A stretch of DNA of 64,000 bases from Sisyra terminalis (GCA_958496175.1 OY292280.1:5642001-5706000), one strand, 5' to 3'. Shown: positions 12,440 to 26,900, counted from the stretch's first letter. The notes: generated from the sequence alone by a model not told the origin. Program-made: numbers and translations.

Positions 12440-12745
12440 ATAGCCGGTTCTGGGACCATAAATGGCATACTTAAGCCTACCTCCTCGTCTCCTTTAATAC
12501 CAGAATACCCTGATACCCAAACAAATGCTACTGGAAGAGGAGTTCTTTGCATTCCCAGATCAATTTGGAGTTCATCTGGTAAGATTCGATCGCTTTAGTT
12601 GTAGCTTGGCTATTTGAAGAGATTCATACCGTTTTTTGAGATATTTCCTTTTCATACTTTCCTGTAGGGTTATGATTATGGCGTAGATCTCTGCTTGGAA
12701 TATTGGGGGCATTTTCCCCAGAGCTACGATAAGTCATAGCTGGGC
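12440..12745 (-). pseudogene. Non-LTR retrotransposon RNase H domain fragment 2
   Basis: On the minus strand, PPIFQAEIYAIIITLQESM is followed after frame breaks by VAFVWVSGYSGIKGDEEV, the C-terminal RNase H signature (LIWVPGHSGIPGNEEADELA). It is a second, differently decayed copy of the domain seen at 11.7-12.1 kb. The two fragments share flanking sequence (GGCATACTTAAGC on the plus strand), so they arose by duplication or by insertion of two related copies. Confidence 0.7.
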
Positions 12746-12824
12746 AGTCAAATAAAACGACACAGGCTGTTCCCTTTCCCGCTGCATCTCCTGAATGTAC
12801 TTGATTCGGTATTTATCCCTATTA

Positions 12825-13834
12825 GGGTGATTTTTTTTTTCTTTTGACTTTTTTTGGTCCCATCGTGAAATTTTGTTGGAAATACCAAAAAAAAAAAAAT
12901 TCTCTGAAAGTTTGAGCCCTTAATATTAATTTTAAGTCCTCGACCAAGACGTGTAAAGATTTCCCATTGAAAATCCACGGAAATTCTGATTTTTTATTTT
13001 TAAATTTCTATATCTCAGCGGCTTTTCATGGGATCGCTTTTACCGAAGATGGTTTTTTCTCAGAATTAAACGCTCTACAAAAGTGCCCATTGCGACAAAG
13101 TCGTAACTCACATCGGTGAGGTAGTACGGGCCACTGAACCTGATTTTTCCATAAAATTCGCGATTTTTTTTTTTCATTTATCTCGTAAATAACAAGAGCT
13201 ACGGAAAAATTATAAATAAAAAACTTGTAGAAAATTTGATTTTCTACTAAAAAGGTCCTGTAGACCAAATCGCGAAGATCAATATTAAACGAGATATTAA
13301 GCCTTGAATTGATTTTTCTGTGAAATTTTTGCCGATCATTGATTTAAACTTTGAATTGAATATTGATTTAAAAAGGCTTAATATCTCGTTTAATATTGAT
13401 CTTCGCGATTTGGTCTACAGGACCTTTTTTTGTAGAAAATCAAATTTTCTACAAGTTTTTTATTTATAATTTTTCCGTAGCTCTTGTTGTTTACGAGATA
13501 AATGCAAAAAAAACGCGAATTTTATGGAAAAATCAGGTTCAGTGGTCCGTACTACCTCACCGGTGTGAGTTACGACTTTGTCGCAATGGGCACTTTTGTA
13601 GAGCGTTTAATCCTAAGAAAAACCATCTTCGGTAAAAGCGATCCCATGAAATGCCGCTGAGATATTGAAATTTAAAAATAAAAAATCAGAGTTTCCGTGT
13701 ATTTTCAATGGGAAATCTTTACACGTCTTAGTCGAGGACTTAAAATTAATATTAAGGGCTCAAAGTTTCAGAGAATTTTTTTTTTGGTATTTCCAACAAA
13801 ATTTCACAATGGGACCAAAAAAAAAAAATCACTC
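12825..13834. mobile_element. Kilobase palindrome, family 2 (GGGTGATTTT ends)
   Basis: About 1010 bp, TA on both sides. Starts GGGTGATTTTTTTTTT and ends with its complement. The arms contain TTTGGTCCCATCGTGAAATT and CTCTACAAAAGTGCCC in mirror order. Apparent open frames inside both arms are the same sequence read from opposite strands. Confidence 0.7.
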
Positions 13835-14954
13835 TAATCCCTATAGTGATTATGTGATATGTTTTATTTGTTTGTTTTTTTGAGTAATATTTTTTCAACA
13901 AAATATCAAAAAAATAATGAAATACTTTTTAGTCTCGCGTTGGTTTCACTTTTCTAGGTTAATTAATTTTCGAGATGTAGTACTTTGAATAATCAACATG
14001 TGGGTGGAAATTTATTGAGTTTGCTCATCCCTGTGCTAGACCTTTTGAACAAATGGTTATATTAATGCATTTTTGACGAATTGTTCTGATACGTTTTTCG
14101 ATTGTCTAGCAATCATCTTCAGTGGTCATCAACTAGTATAGGGTAACTCCGTAATTGCTAAGTGACTTTTGTTAAGCAGTTACGTAGTGATCCAATACTA
14201 CTTAATGACTATCCAAGAAGATCGTTTAGCAATCGAAATACGTATTTGGGCAATATGTAAAAAATATATTATTTAATTTATATTTTTAATTGATTCGCAA
14301 AAACTCTGACTAGCACCACTTTCAAAACAAATGATTCAATTATCCTATTAAATTTGGACTAGGACGTTTTTCAATTGGAAAATAGTTTTCCATCGTAAAC
14401 TTCGATTTTCCCGGTAAACATTCATGTTATGTTGAACGGTTTTGTCACGAGATGTTTGAGTATATATAATAATATGTATAAATAATTTAATGGAAAAAAC
14501 ACATCAAATGTAACCGATTTAGCATTTTCATAAATCTAATCACGATAAGAATAAAAATTTGCCTAAGAAAGTAACGACTTGTTACACCCACAACTATATA
14601 CCGACACGAGATCAACTTTCCTCCATACCGTTAACGTCAACTTGCAAATATTATACTTTATAATTTATGTGCAATTAAAATAAAAAATAACGCAAAAAAT
14701 CTAAGTACTAGCATTTCCATACGCCATACTACATAAGATAAGCTGGAAAATTGTCACGAAAACGTAAACTATTTCTTAATAAACCTTTGTAAGTACTAGC
14801 TGGGTTTTATATGCTTTTTTTTCTCTATGATCGATTGCTCTGTCAATATTTCCTTATCTTTGTATATCAACTGAATTTAATACCATTAAGTTTCCACCCA
14901 TTTAACCAGTGGTTCCCTATATTTTTTTTCTGCTCAAAATTTATAACTAATAAG

Positions 14955-15410
14955 TCAAGTGTTCGACCGAAATTTCGGTTTCGGTCTAGTTTCGGCCAAA
15001 AAAACGAGTTTCGGCTGACGTCAAGCCGAAATTATGACTGAAACTGAATTCGTGAGATAAAAATATTACAAAATTATTGTTTTTCACTTATAATTTGTTC
15101 CATCATATATGAATACTGATAACTATTAGTTCATTTAAATTTTATTTAATATTATCTGTATTTCCCTATATTTTTTTTTCTGCTCAAAATTATAATTAGT
15201 AAGTCTAGGGTTCGACCGAAATTTCGGTTTCGGTCTAGTTTCGGCCAAAAAAACGAGTTTCGGCTGACGTCAAGCCGAAATTATGACTGAAACTGAATTC
15301 GTGAGATAAAAATATTACAAAATTATTATTTTTCACTTATAATTTGTTCTTTCATTTATGACTACTGATAACTATTAGTTCATTAAAATATTGTTTAATA
15401 TTATCTGTAA
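14955..15410. repeat. Tandem pair of about 237-bp units with TTTCGG motifs
   Basis: CGACCGAAATTTCGGTTTCG starts each copy (14963, 15213), and both end near ATATTATCTGTA. A related inverted GCCGAAACCGAAACG stretch is at about 400-435. Confidence 0.7.
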
Positions 15411-15461
15411 TATAATCAAATAAGATTTTTGAGGGGACTTTGAACAATTATACTGTTTATT

Positions 15462-16414
15462 AGACTGGGCCAAAAAAATCGACTAAATTTTTTTGAAAAG
15501 TATATCGAAAATATTATTCAAGGTGGCGAAAAAAAAATATCGGGAAGGTTTGAGCCCTTAATATTAATCAAGAGGTCTATCATCTTTAATTTCGATTATC
15601 TATTTGTGCTTTAATTTTTGCGTCAATGCTGCCAAACTATCAAAGTAAAAAAAATTATTTGTATGTATATTTATAGAAAATTAAATTTCCTACAAAAAAC
15701 GTTTTTTTGAAAATTTTTGCCAGACATGCCGTTTCCGCATAATCAAGCTTTAAACATTGATATAATGTTTAGATTTATCTTCGTTATTTTGGAATTTTGT
15801 AACTAACGAACAAATAAAAATATAGAAACGAACAACATAGATTCTTAAAGGAAATTTAATGTTCTGTAAAAAACATCTCATAACGTTTTACATAAAATCA
15901 TTCTTTCAAAAGTTATTCACAATTAAAGTTGAAGGAAAAATTAAATTATTGTTTGTTTCGTTGTTGAACCAATTTTGAAAGAGTGATTTTATGTAAAAAC
16001 TTGAAGAAACCTTTTTTGTTGAACATTAAATTCCCTTCAAGAATCTATATTATTTATTTATATATATTTATTTGTTCGTTAGTTACAAAATTTCAAAATA
16101 AAAACGATAAACCTAAAAATTATATAAATGTCTGAAGCTTGATTATTCGGAAACGGCATGTCTGACAAAAATTTTTAAAGACACGTTTTTTGTAGAAAAT
16201 TTAATTTTCTATTAATATATGAGCAAATGATTTTTTTTACCTTGATAATTTGACAGCATTAACGCAAAAATGAATTATTAATATTTATATTAATATTAAT
16301 ATTAATTATTAATATTAAGGGCTCCAACGTAACAAATATTTTTTTGTTACTTGAACAATATTTTCGATATACTTTTGAAAAAAAAAAAAATATTCTTTTT
16401 TTTAGGCCCAGTCT
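15462..16414. mobile_element. Family 1 palindrome, full copy
   Basis: TA GACTGGGCCAAAAAAATCGA at the left and AGGCCCAGTC TA at the right, about 950 bp. It contains the shared AT-rich internal motif around a GTAGA.CATTAAATT block. Confidence 0.7.
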
Positions 16415-16805
16415 ACTGTTTATACAGTTTATAAAATATATTGTGGTTCAATTTATGTAGTATAGTTTAATATAATAATATATCAAATTCATACTATCAA
16501 CATAAATTTGAACAGAAATTCAAACAAAAATATTTGTGACGTATTGCCCAGACACGTATTTCGATTGCCAAGCAATCTTCCGCAGTGGTCATCAAGTAGT
16601 TTGGATCGCTCCGTGGCTTCGTTTCTGCAACAATCGGATTTTAAGCTATTTGGAATTATTTTCCAATAGGAGGCAAACAAACAAATTATGGGACCCAAAT
16701 TATAAACAAGACAGTGAACCCAGCTTACGAGTCTCCATTAGGTGTAATGGATTTTTTGGGAATTTATTATTACTAACTTGATTATTCATAAATAAATTCT
16801 AAAAA

Positions 16806-16866
16806 GTTTACTGGTCGAGTGGTCTAGTTGGCTGCTTTAAAACTGGTTTGATTCGAATCTTGATTT
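16806..16866 (+). repeat. tRNA-derived SINE head
   Basis: GGTCGAGTGGTCTAGTTGGC followed by GGTTTGATTCGAATC. The body in front of it matches the 11.1-11.35 kb copy in reverse orientation. Confidence 0.5.
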
Positions 16867-17787
16867 GAGAAAATCTTTGATATTTCTCGATTTACGAATT
16901 TTTATTAACCCTAGAGCTTATAACTGCAATGAATTTTCATCGCTAAAACGAAGCATGTAAAATAAAGCTAATTTTAGTCATAAAACTGTTGCCCAAAAGG
17001 GGTTGATCATTTCTCCCTCTTCCCCTAACCAAATGAATTAATACTTAGGTTTGTCTCGTTTTTTTTTTTTTAGAAAAGGGGATGCAGGAAAATTATCAAT
17101 GTTAGGGTATATAGTCTTGAAATCAATTTTTCTTTATTGAACTCGAATACCGAGGGTGGGGGTTGGATTGGGGTGTTTGTTGAAAACAGGGAAAAGTTTT
17201 TTTTATTGTTTACACCAGTCATGGGCTACTTATTTTACAATCCTTGTCCAATATTCAAATTTATACGAAGGGGATGTAATGGCTCTCTTAAGCTTTTACT
17301 TGAAAAGCATTATCCTAATGGGGATGCTTTTAAGGCTCATGCCCTTAAGCAGATTGAACCAGCGGTCCATAAAAACGATTTAAATTTATGTATTAATTAT
17401 CAATGAGGATTTTTTTCCATATTTTTTTTTCTTCCAACCCCTCTAACAAACAATTTTCGTTCTCTTATTTTTATATATACTTTTTTTTTGCATTTTATCT
17501 TCCACAAGGGTTGGTATTGAAACTGTCATAAACATACTATCAATTAAGGACATGATGGGAAATGATTAAATAAGGAAAAAAATTTGAAGAAAGTATATTT
17601 GGCATTGACGTGGGCGGTTAGGGGGGAGTTTATTGAATCAACCCTTTAAGGGTTTTACGGGAAAATGTTTCGTATGATATGGTAACTTTTCGGGAAGAAA
17701 ATGTCTACCATACAAACTATATACCAGGAAAATTGAAAGTTTCGGTTGTAAATTTAATGAGTAATAGTTGGTTTTTCTTTATTACAG

Positions 17788-17952
17788 TTTATGGATTAAT
17801 GATGGGGTAGAGATAACAGGGAAATTCGTGGAACTCGTTATTAACTCGATTTTCGCAATGAGACTTTTCAATTGGGACTCAAATGACTGTTTGTTCGGAG
17901 GAAATGTGAAATACGATGTTCAAAATTCGTGAATCGATAACAGAAGGAAATT
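17788..17952 (+). other. RGS7BP: 5' UTR segment of R7BP exon 1
   Basis: A pyrimidine-rich acceptor (GGTTTTTCTTTATTACAG) ends at 17787. The following 165 bases lead into the ATG at 17953 without another in-frame start that stays open. This suggests that the first coding exon carries a spliced leader. The partner upstream exon is uncertain. Confidence 0.45.
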
Positions 17953-20900
17953 ATGGCTGGATCAAGTGGTCATCATCTGCACCACCATCACCACCACCAC
18001 CACCATCATCATCAGGATGATTCTTCTCATCATTCGCTTCAAAACATTCAATCGGTAATGATTCATTTTTTTTTTCACATTTTCCTCACCCCACCCTCCA
18101 ATACCCCCACTACCCCTCACCCCCACCCTTCCCTTCCCGTTATTAATTAAATTAATAATTTATCCAAAAATTACTGACTAATCTTACATTGGTATTATAA
18201 AACTATCTGAAGAAGTAAAGACTTTTTTAAAAAAAAATAATTCCGTGGGAAACGTCACAATTTTATCACCCCCACCCTTTTATCCTGTGCACATAAAACA
18301 CTGATAGATCAAAACGTTTTCCATTTCATGAAACTTTATTAGATTAACGTTTGTCAACTTAAAATTTTCGTTTTTCTTCTCGTCTTGAAGACGAGACGAG
18401 ACGAGATAAGACAAAACGAGACGAGACGAGACGAGACGATACGAGACGAGATAGAGGCGTAGAAAAATGGTGATGTGTTCCCCACTCTTTACCGAGTAAT
18501 CAACAAAAAATTTGAATTTTATTAAAACTTCATTAGATTAACGTATCTTCACTTAGACTAATCTTACATTGGTATTATAAGAGAAGTAAAGATTTTTTTT
18601 AAAAAATGTAATTCCGTGGGAAATGTCACAATTTTATCACCCCCACCCTTTTATCCTGTGCACATAAAACACTAGTAGATCGAAACGTTTTCCATTTCAT
18701 GAAACTTTATTAGATTAACGTTTGTCGACTTAAAATTTTCGTTTTTCTTCTCGTCTTGAAGACGAGACGAGACGAGATAAGACAAGACGAGACGAGACGA
18801 GATAGAGACGTAGAAAAATGGTGATGTGTTCCCCACTCTTTACCGAATAAACAACAAAAAATTTGAATTTTATTAAAACTTCATTAGATTAACGTATCTT
18901 CACTTAGACTAATCTTACATTGGTATTATAAAGGAAGTAAAGATTTTTTTTAAAAAAATTAATTCCGTGAGAAACGTCACAATTTTATCACCCCCACCCT
19001 TTTATCCTGTGCACATAAAACACTGGTTGATCGAAACGTTTTCCATTTCATAAAACTTTATTAAATTAACGTTTGTCAACTTAAAATTTTCGTTTTTCTT
19101 CTCGTCTTGAAGACGAGACGAGACGAGATAAGACAAGACGAGACGAGACGAGATAGAGACGTAGAAAAATGGTGATGTGCTCGCCACTCTTTACCGAGTA
19201 ATCAACAAAATATTTAAGTTGTAAGACTTCATTAGATTAACGTTTCTTCACTTAAAATTTTTATAAAAACCGTAAAAAAAAATAAATTGGTATAATAAAA
19301 CGACAATGCAGATAAATGTTGAAAATATTAACTTCATACTCTGTAAAACGAGAAATTATAAAAAAAATCAAATACGAGACGAGACGAAACAGTTTCGAGA
19401 CGTAGTCTCGTCTCGTCTCGTCTCGGGACCCAACCCGGAACCGTAGTCTTTCGAGTAAAAGCATTACACAATGTATTTTCTTTTTGTACAGGTCATTATG
19501 GAAATTAGTAATCAAGTGGCACTGTTTCGTGACTTATTGATAAACATTGGACAATCGCAAGATTCACCAGAGCTTAGGGAGAAAATTAGGAAACTAAGAA
19601 GAAATTGTGTGGAAATGTGCAAGTCGACAAGTCAACGCTTGATGACAACATTAGTGCGGTAAGAAAATGTATTTTATTGATTTTGAAATGATGAGAAAAT
19701 GATCGGTTAAAAGGTCGCTAAAAAGTTTCGTGATAATCTGTTGGTGGGAAAATCAATTGATAACACACAATAGATGTCAGACAATTGAGGGAAAAGTTTA
19801 CTGATAAAAAAGAAATGTGGCTACAAGTTGTTCTCAATTGTCCTCCAGTTATTGTTGTTCCTCACTCCTTTTATCTCATGTTTTTCTTTATTACTTGTGG
19901 TGTTTGACATGATTTTTGTTGTTCGTTTGAAATTCCCGCTTTACGCTCAAGTAACCCTCCAGCATTTATCTTGATTAATACTTATAAAAGAACTTTTCCG
20001 ATTGAAGGAATTACCAACACAATTATAACAAATTTTCGTCAAAATATGATCAAGTTTCTTATAAATCCACAACAAATAACATATCTGGATACTAATGAGA
20101 GCTATTGAGGAAAAAGTAATTTGGAAAAAGTTTTTCATCCACTGCCATAGCATCATACAGTAGTACCCAAAATGGCACATCAGCCATTAGTACTTTGTGA
20201 TAACAAAAATCTATATAAACTAGCTGATCCCCGCGACTTCGTCTGCGTAACGAATTTTATTTTCTCATTTCTTTTACGAAAAATGTAATCATACTTAAAA
20301 ACACTTCACACTCTTGAAAAAGACACATTTAATAAACTGTTGCAAAGAATAAAATAGTTCTATATAATAATCAATTCATTTTCAAATAATATTTATAAAT
20401 ATCTAAACAGAGTATGTTCAATTGCGTATACCTACGATAGGTATACCTACCGTGAACCAAATAATTCATAAATCAATCAGCATCTATACATAAATAAAAA
20501 ATATCGCCTAGTTCAATAAATTCGGTCTTAATTATGACTAAAAAAAGTCGAAAGTTATCAAAATACTCGCGTCAAAATAACCCCATCTCCCTTTTTCGAT
20601 TCCCGAATGAACCTTTTTTCAAAAACTATTACACTCTTGCACTGTACAACACAACCGCGAAATTGAAATTTGTACAATTGCACGAAACCCAGTTCTTCCA
20701 TAATTATTTATAACCATTATGAATCTTTAAACTTATTATTGAAATATCTGAATTTCAACTATATAATTAAACCATATTGGATAGTCAAGAGTTCACCATA
20801 CACAATTTTGCGTATGCCTTTTGTTCTGGAAGAGGATTTTAAATTTCTTTTATCATTATGATGATATGATTATTTATTATTTATCATTATGATGATTTCT

Positions 20901-23900
20901 GGTTGGAATTGCGAATTTTTTTCGTGATCCCTTTCACGCACTTGCAAATAAAAGATATTGTGCCCCCCCAAGAAAAAAACCCTGAATCAGCCCTTGTCTG
21001 TTAGGGTAGGAATTTAAAAAAAAAATCTTATCACATGTCTACTTCCTATAAGGAATACACTGAATATTAAAATTTCATCAGTCAGAGGAGTATATAAATA
21101 CACGATTTTATATATGCACGGTTTTAAAAACGTATTTACTTTAAGCTTTATTACTATTATTATTACTATTACATTTTTTTCGTTAATATTTCCTTACTGA
21201 GTAACCCTAAGGATCTATTTACAACAATTTTGTAAAAAAAAGTTTACTGTCAGATTATTATCTATAAAAACATTTATATTTCAAAAAGGCAATTTTTTGT
21301 ACTTTAAATTAAATTACTTTGCTTTTTATTAGTTCAACTTAAAATATTAATACAGATCATTTTTTAACTTTTAAATACCTTTCCAATGATATATAACTCG
21401 CCTATCTAAAGTAATTTTTTTTTTCATCCCTCAATTTTTATGAAGGAGGTACATTCCCTTATTATTTTTAAGAAATGACAAGTAGCCTAACGTGTGTGGG
21501 TAATTGTGTTGTATCTTAATATAGTTTCATTAAATTCGGTTGTTCCGTCCTTTAGTTAAATCACCAACGCACGCGATGTAAGAAAGTTTTTTAGTAATTT
21601 TTCCACACATTATTGGAGTTTTAGTATGGATCCCTATTTTTTTTGAAAATTTAATGTAGCCTATGTTCACCGGAAATAGTGTAGCTCCCCAACAGTGAAA
21701 GAATTTTTCAAATCGGTCAAGTAGTTTCGGAGTCTATTCAAAGCAAACAAACAATCAAATCTTTCCTCTTTATAATAATAGATAGATGGAACAATTGGAG
21801 AAATGATTATTTACCAATATTGTAAGGCGTTAAAATACAGCGGTGAATCTATTGGGTTATGTTGTGCTGGTGAAAACGTAAAATTGCCCCAATTGGTCCC
21901 ATCACTAGATCCATAAGCGCATTAGTTTATGGGATAGGAAATTATTGTAAAAATTCCTTGGCCAATATTCAAAAACTAAATAGTAGTTTACAAATTATGT
22001 CGTTTCGCCCATAAAACAAATATGTTTAAGGAAGTACTAACAGGAATATTTCCAGTAAGCTTCTAGTCCCTGATTAATAGCGATCTTTGGATCAAATTGG
22101 CCAAAAAACAATTCAATTTTGAAAAACACAAATAGACAAATACAAAAATATGTTAAGAAATATCACTATAAGTTTGTAAACTCATTAATAGGTGAGAATT
22201 TAAGGATTTTTCGTATGCATATGAGTTTTAATATGCTTAATGTTTTTAAGGGGGTAGATTTAAATAAGTAAAATGCAATATATATTAATTTAATTGTTAA
22301 TAATTATTGTTATTATTAGTAATTTAATTATAAAAAAATGTTGCAATATTACCGATATCAATTAATTTTCGCAATTCAATTTTAGGTGGAACCAAGTTTA
22401 CCGGGTCCTCTGATATTTAATAAAAAAATATTTGCATATAACTTAATCAAGTGCATATTAATCGTAATGCAGGCAATTGGTAAAACGCTTTATTTTTAAA
22501 TGTATTTAAAATTATTACCATACACAAAAAAAATTAATGAACCCATGAATTGAAATTTGAAATTTATTTGTAAAAACATTAAAAATATTATTAAATTGTA
22601 TATATATACGAAAAATTCAAGTAGATGCTCAACTGTTGATATGAAATAACATAATACAAGCTCGAAGGCCAAAATGAGAGAATGGCAGCTTTAAATATAT
22701 CGTTTAAGGAATCTGAACAGGTTTAAGGTATTTATTATTTGTTGTCAATTATAAATACATTAACACCTCTTTCCGAAATCTGTTATCTCATACCACCCGT
22801 TGAGCTCAGGTAGAATTCCTTTCAATTTCACACCAGCTTGGAATTCAGCCGGTTTCGGCAACAATATTGATCATTATGGATCAAAGGTTGATAATTCGAA
22901 CGTAAATTTCTGCCAACCTGCATTCTTTCGTATGATTCAATAACAGGTTTACTGATTTTGATAATATTTTGTTTTCAGGTACATCTTAGGTATGTTTCGT
23001 CATAAATAAGTATAAAGGTCACAAACAAGTCTAATCTAAATAGTTGTACCAATTATTCTGGTTTTACTTATGTTCCAATCTGAAGACAGCTATACTGATT
23101 TGATAAAAACTTTGTAATTGAGTTCAAATAATTTTTCTTCAGAAGAAAAGGTTGCCTATTTACGTTTAATTATTAATAATAAAAGTACCATTCAAATAAA
23201 ATAAATAAACGGCACCCATTAATTTAATATAAATTGGACTCTTTAATCAAATATCTATGTTCTTTATAAAGATATCAAAAAATCAGCATATTTTAAATCA
23301 GGGGTAGCCAACCCAAATTGTATTGTGGGTCACTTCGGAAATGCATCATAACTCCGCGGGCCACCATTAAAGTTAGATCTCAAATTCTCCATACTAAATT
23401 TAGATACACTGTAAACATTTATAATATATTGATTTTCACCTCTATGGTCACTATAAAATGTATACATTTTATAAACGTCTGATGCACCTCGCGGGTTGGC
23501 CACCTCTGACAATCTCTGATTTAAATAAACAGTGAATAATCTATGTTTTATATATTTATATATAATTGTTATGTTGGTTTGTGTAGATTTCAATATCCAA
23601 AAAGTTTTGCATCAATTTAGCTCAAATTTTGTCACGATATATAATCCGCTTTAATGATTGTTTTTATTTTTTCTTACGTCAGTAACATACCTGCAACCGA
23701 AAGAAAAACGGTTTTTTCAACGGTCAATATAATAGCCACTAATTATCAATACTTCATTGTTATGATCGTATAGTGATTTTTAGAGGTAGAGGTTCTCAAA
23801 ATGTTATTCATTAATGTATTGAAGGTGAGTTATAATTGGTACATCGAGGTATGCTGGGGGTTGATAAGGAATTCTAATAATTCACAAGCTTTTTTTTTTG

Positions 23901-26900
23901 CTAAATTCAATTTATCTATTTACAAATATTGGCTGGCAGGACAACTTCTGCCGGGTTTAGCTAGTATGGTTTATATATAAGTTTGATTTTAATATCAATA
24001 TAATAGGTAAATTTATGTATTGATACAAAGAATGTAAACACATGCACGTCAAAGTAATACAGATATACTAATAACTGTCTCAATTTTCACTGTTTGTTGT
24101 CATTGGTTTCAACTGTCGTTTCGTTTAGATTCAATTGCCAATTGTTGCCATTTATCAGTTTTATCAGTGTTCGAATGTGAATATTTCTCAGAAAGTTACT
24201 AGTTTTAAATATTAGATTTAATTGACATCTCATGTCCCTTCTAGAGAAATGAATATCTGGCAACGTTGCATTTTCTACTTTTTTTGTATAATTTCAAAAA
24301 CATACCTATCTTTTAAATGTATTTATACTTTAGTGGGTTGAATTATAAAATATACAAGTACCTGAAATGGGTTGGTAGGAATGGATGGGGGAAATTTTTT
24401 TCAAGTTGGTATTTCTTTGCGTCTTATTTACTCGTCTGGAAAATAACGTTATTTTTAACCACGTTTTGGAATCGGTTCGAAATGTAGGCTCATGTGTACT
24501 TTAGCACACCCCCAATCTGGCAACGTTGCATTTTCGACTTTGTTTTTAATTTAATTCGCGATTAAATCGGTCCATAATGAAAATTTAGCCACAAAAAAGA
24601 GAATTATATCATATTAGAATTGAATTAACAAAAATATTGCGAATTAAATTAAAAACCAAAGTCGAAAGTGCAACGTTGCCAGATTGTGGGTGTGCTAAAG
24701 TACACTTGAACCGAAATGTATATAAATTTGAGAGTACTTCAAATCGATAGTTTAATTTAAGTTTCGATAAAGGTTCCAATTTTGGGACCAATTGTCCATA
24801 TTGATCCCGCTAAATCTTTTGTTTTTGTTTGTTAGCCAAAGTGTACCGTTTTATAAATGGGGAAAATTTCGGAAGAGATACTGATATATTAGGAAAATTA
24901 TTAGGGTAAAATTGGTGAGAATATTGGCAAAGAATTTGGGGGAATATTGGAATCGCATTTGGACAAATTGTCTGAATGATAGTTTATGCAAAAGAATGGG
25001 TGGTGGGTGGTGTTGAGTAGTGGAAAATTGAAAAGGAAACTTGGGTTTGTGAAAAGTCAAGAGATTTTATTCACTTGAGCAGATAAAAAGTGTGTATTAT
25101 TCGTATATATTCATTCAATTTGTTCTGGCATCGTCTGCTAACGTTGTAAGAAGGAAATGGAATTTTCACAGCAGCTTTATCAAATGAGCTTTTTAAAGAA
25201 TCGTAAATTCTCAACCGATTTCAATTGGCCTGTCTCGTATACTAGACTGTATGTTTATGGACCATAACTTAGTGGCGTTATTCAAAAAAAAAAAAAAAAA
25301 AAAAACGAGGTGATTTGAAAAATTTTATTGTGCTTTCATGACCGAAATCAATTTAATAAAAATTTCCACCAAATCACACGTCTGCTACTTATATAATGAA
25401 AATCTACAAAATTCAGACATTTACAAATTGCAATGTGCCCCGTACGCTTGCGTGAAAACAGTTGAAAACTTCTATCGGACATAACAACACCATTAAGCAG
25501 CTATTTTGATTTGGTTTTCACATATCACGTCCCATTGTTCACTGGTAAAAGATTTATTTCATAAAGAATGACTTGTCGCTTATTTGCAGAATTTAAAAAT
25601 GGTGCGGGGGTGTTTAGGGCAGAATTTAAAGGGTAAAAGTAGAATGTTGAAATAAATTGATTTCTACACGAGTAGCGAATTATTAATGAAAGCAATAAGA
25701 AAATTGACCGTCCACAAACCCCAAATATTTTACTTTTGGAAAGTTATACTTCTTTAGCGGCATTATGAAAAAAAAACGGTGTGTATATTAATGTAATTGG
25801 CGTAATTAAAAAAAAAAAAATTTAATCCACTGCCGTTGCATCATCCAGTAGTACCTAAAATGGCACATCAGCTACTAGTAATTGGTGATAACTAAAATGT
25901 GGTATAGTTGTAATAACAAATTTTCCATTTAATATCAATATACAGTGTAATCTCACTAATGCGGAACTAATAAAAACCGGAGGGTGTCGGATTCTTGGAA
26001 TGTTCGGATTACTGGATTATAATGAAAAAGTCATAGGTAATGAATAAAATAAAGCATTTCATAAAAGGCATAAATGAAGAGGGGCGAAGGAGGCGTGGGC
26101 GGAGGGTGCCGGATTATTGGACGTGCCGATCTATCGAAGTGCCGGATTAGAGAGATTATACTGTAATACACAAATTTATGAATCAAATGAAAACAAAGAA
26201 TGTAAACACATATATGGGAGTGAAATACTAATATAACAATTATTGTCACAATTTTGAACTAATTGTTGTTATTGGTTTCAACTGTCATTTCGTTTTCATT
26301 CATTTGCCAATTTTCATCAGTGTTGCATATGGCTGATTTTTTCGCCAATTCAAATAAAAACAGAATAGAAAATTATATATTGAGTTAGTGTTATGTACAA
26401 AAGCTACTTGTACCCATGCTTTTATAAAATATTGTCCTTTTTCTTCCCAATTATTTTTTACATATTTAGGCTTGGCACATTTGGTCAATGTTCAATTCAC
26501 TAATACGTTAACTTTTACCTATTTTGAGTAACATTTGAAAGAAAAAAGTATTGATATACCTTGTTTTGCCCTCGTTAATTTGACGAAATTTTTTGATTAA
26601 TTTTTCTAAGATTTGTTAAACTTTATAATATAGTACATCAACTACAACTTAAAGTATTTATTACTACGTATATATACTTCAAAATAAATATGGTATCGAA
26701 TTGACGACGGAAAACCACTTGTACCCTTGCTTTTCTGAAATATTGTCTTCTTTCGTCCCCACTAAGCTTTACATATTTCGACTTTGTACATATTCTACAT
26801 TTCTATATTACTTTGTACATGGTCAATATTCAATTCTCTAATACGTTAACTTGAATCTATTTTAAGTAATTTTGGTAAAAAAGCACTAATATACCTTCTT

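Noticed and set aside
12308..12598. Plus-strand open frame of 96 codons
   Set aside because: It is the antisense of the RNase H fragment, whose motifs read only on the minus strand.
13026..13635. Mirrored open frames on both strands
   Set aside because: They are the two arms of the family 2 palindrome; the same peptide appears on both strands by symmetry, and no function is indicated.
16806..16866. A functional tRNA gene
   Set aside because: A and B boxes are present but no cloverleaf with an acceptor stem forms; it is a SINE head.
18370..18450. GACGAG tract as telomere-like sequence
   Set aside because: Insect telomeric repeats are TTAGG-type; this is an intronic microsatellite inside tandem units.
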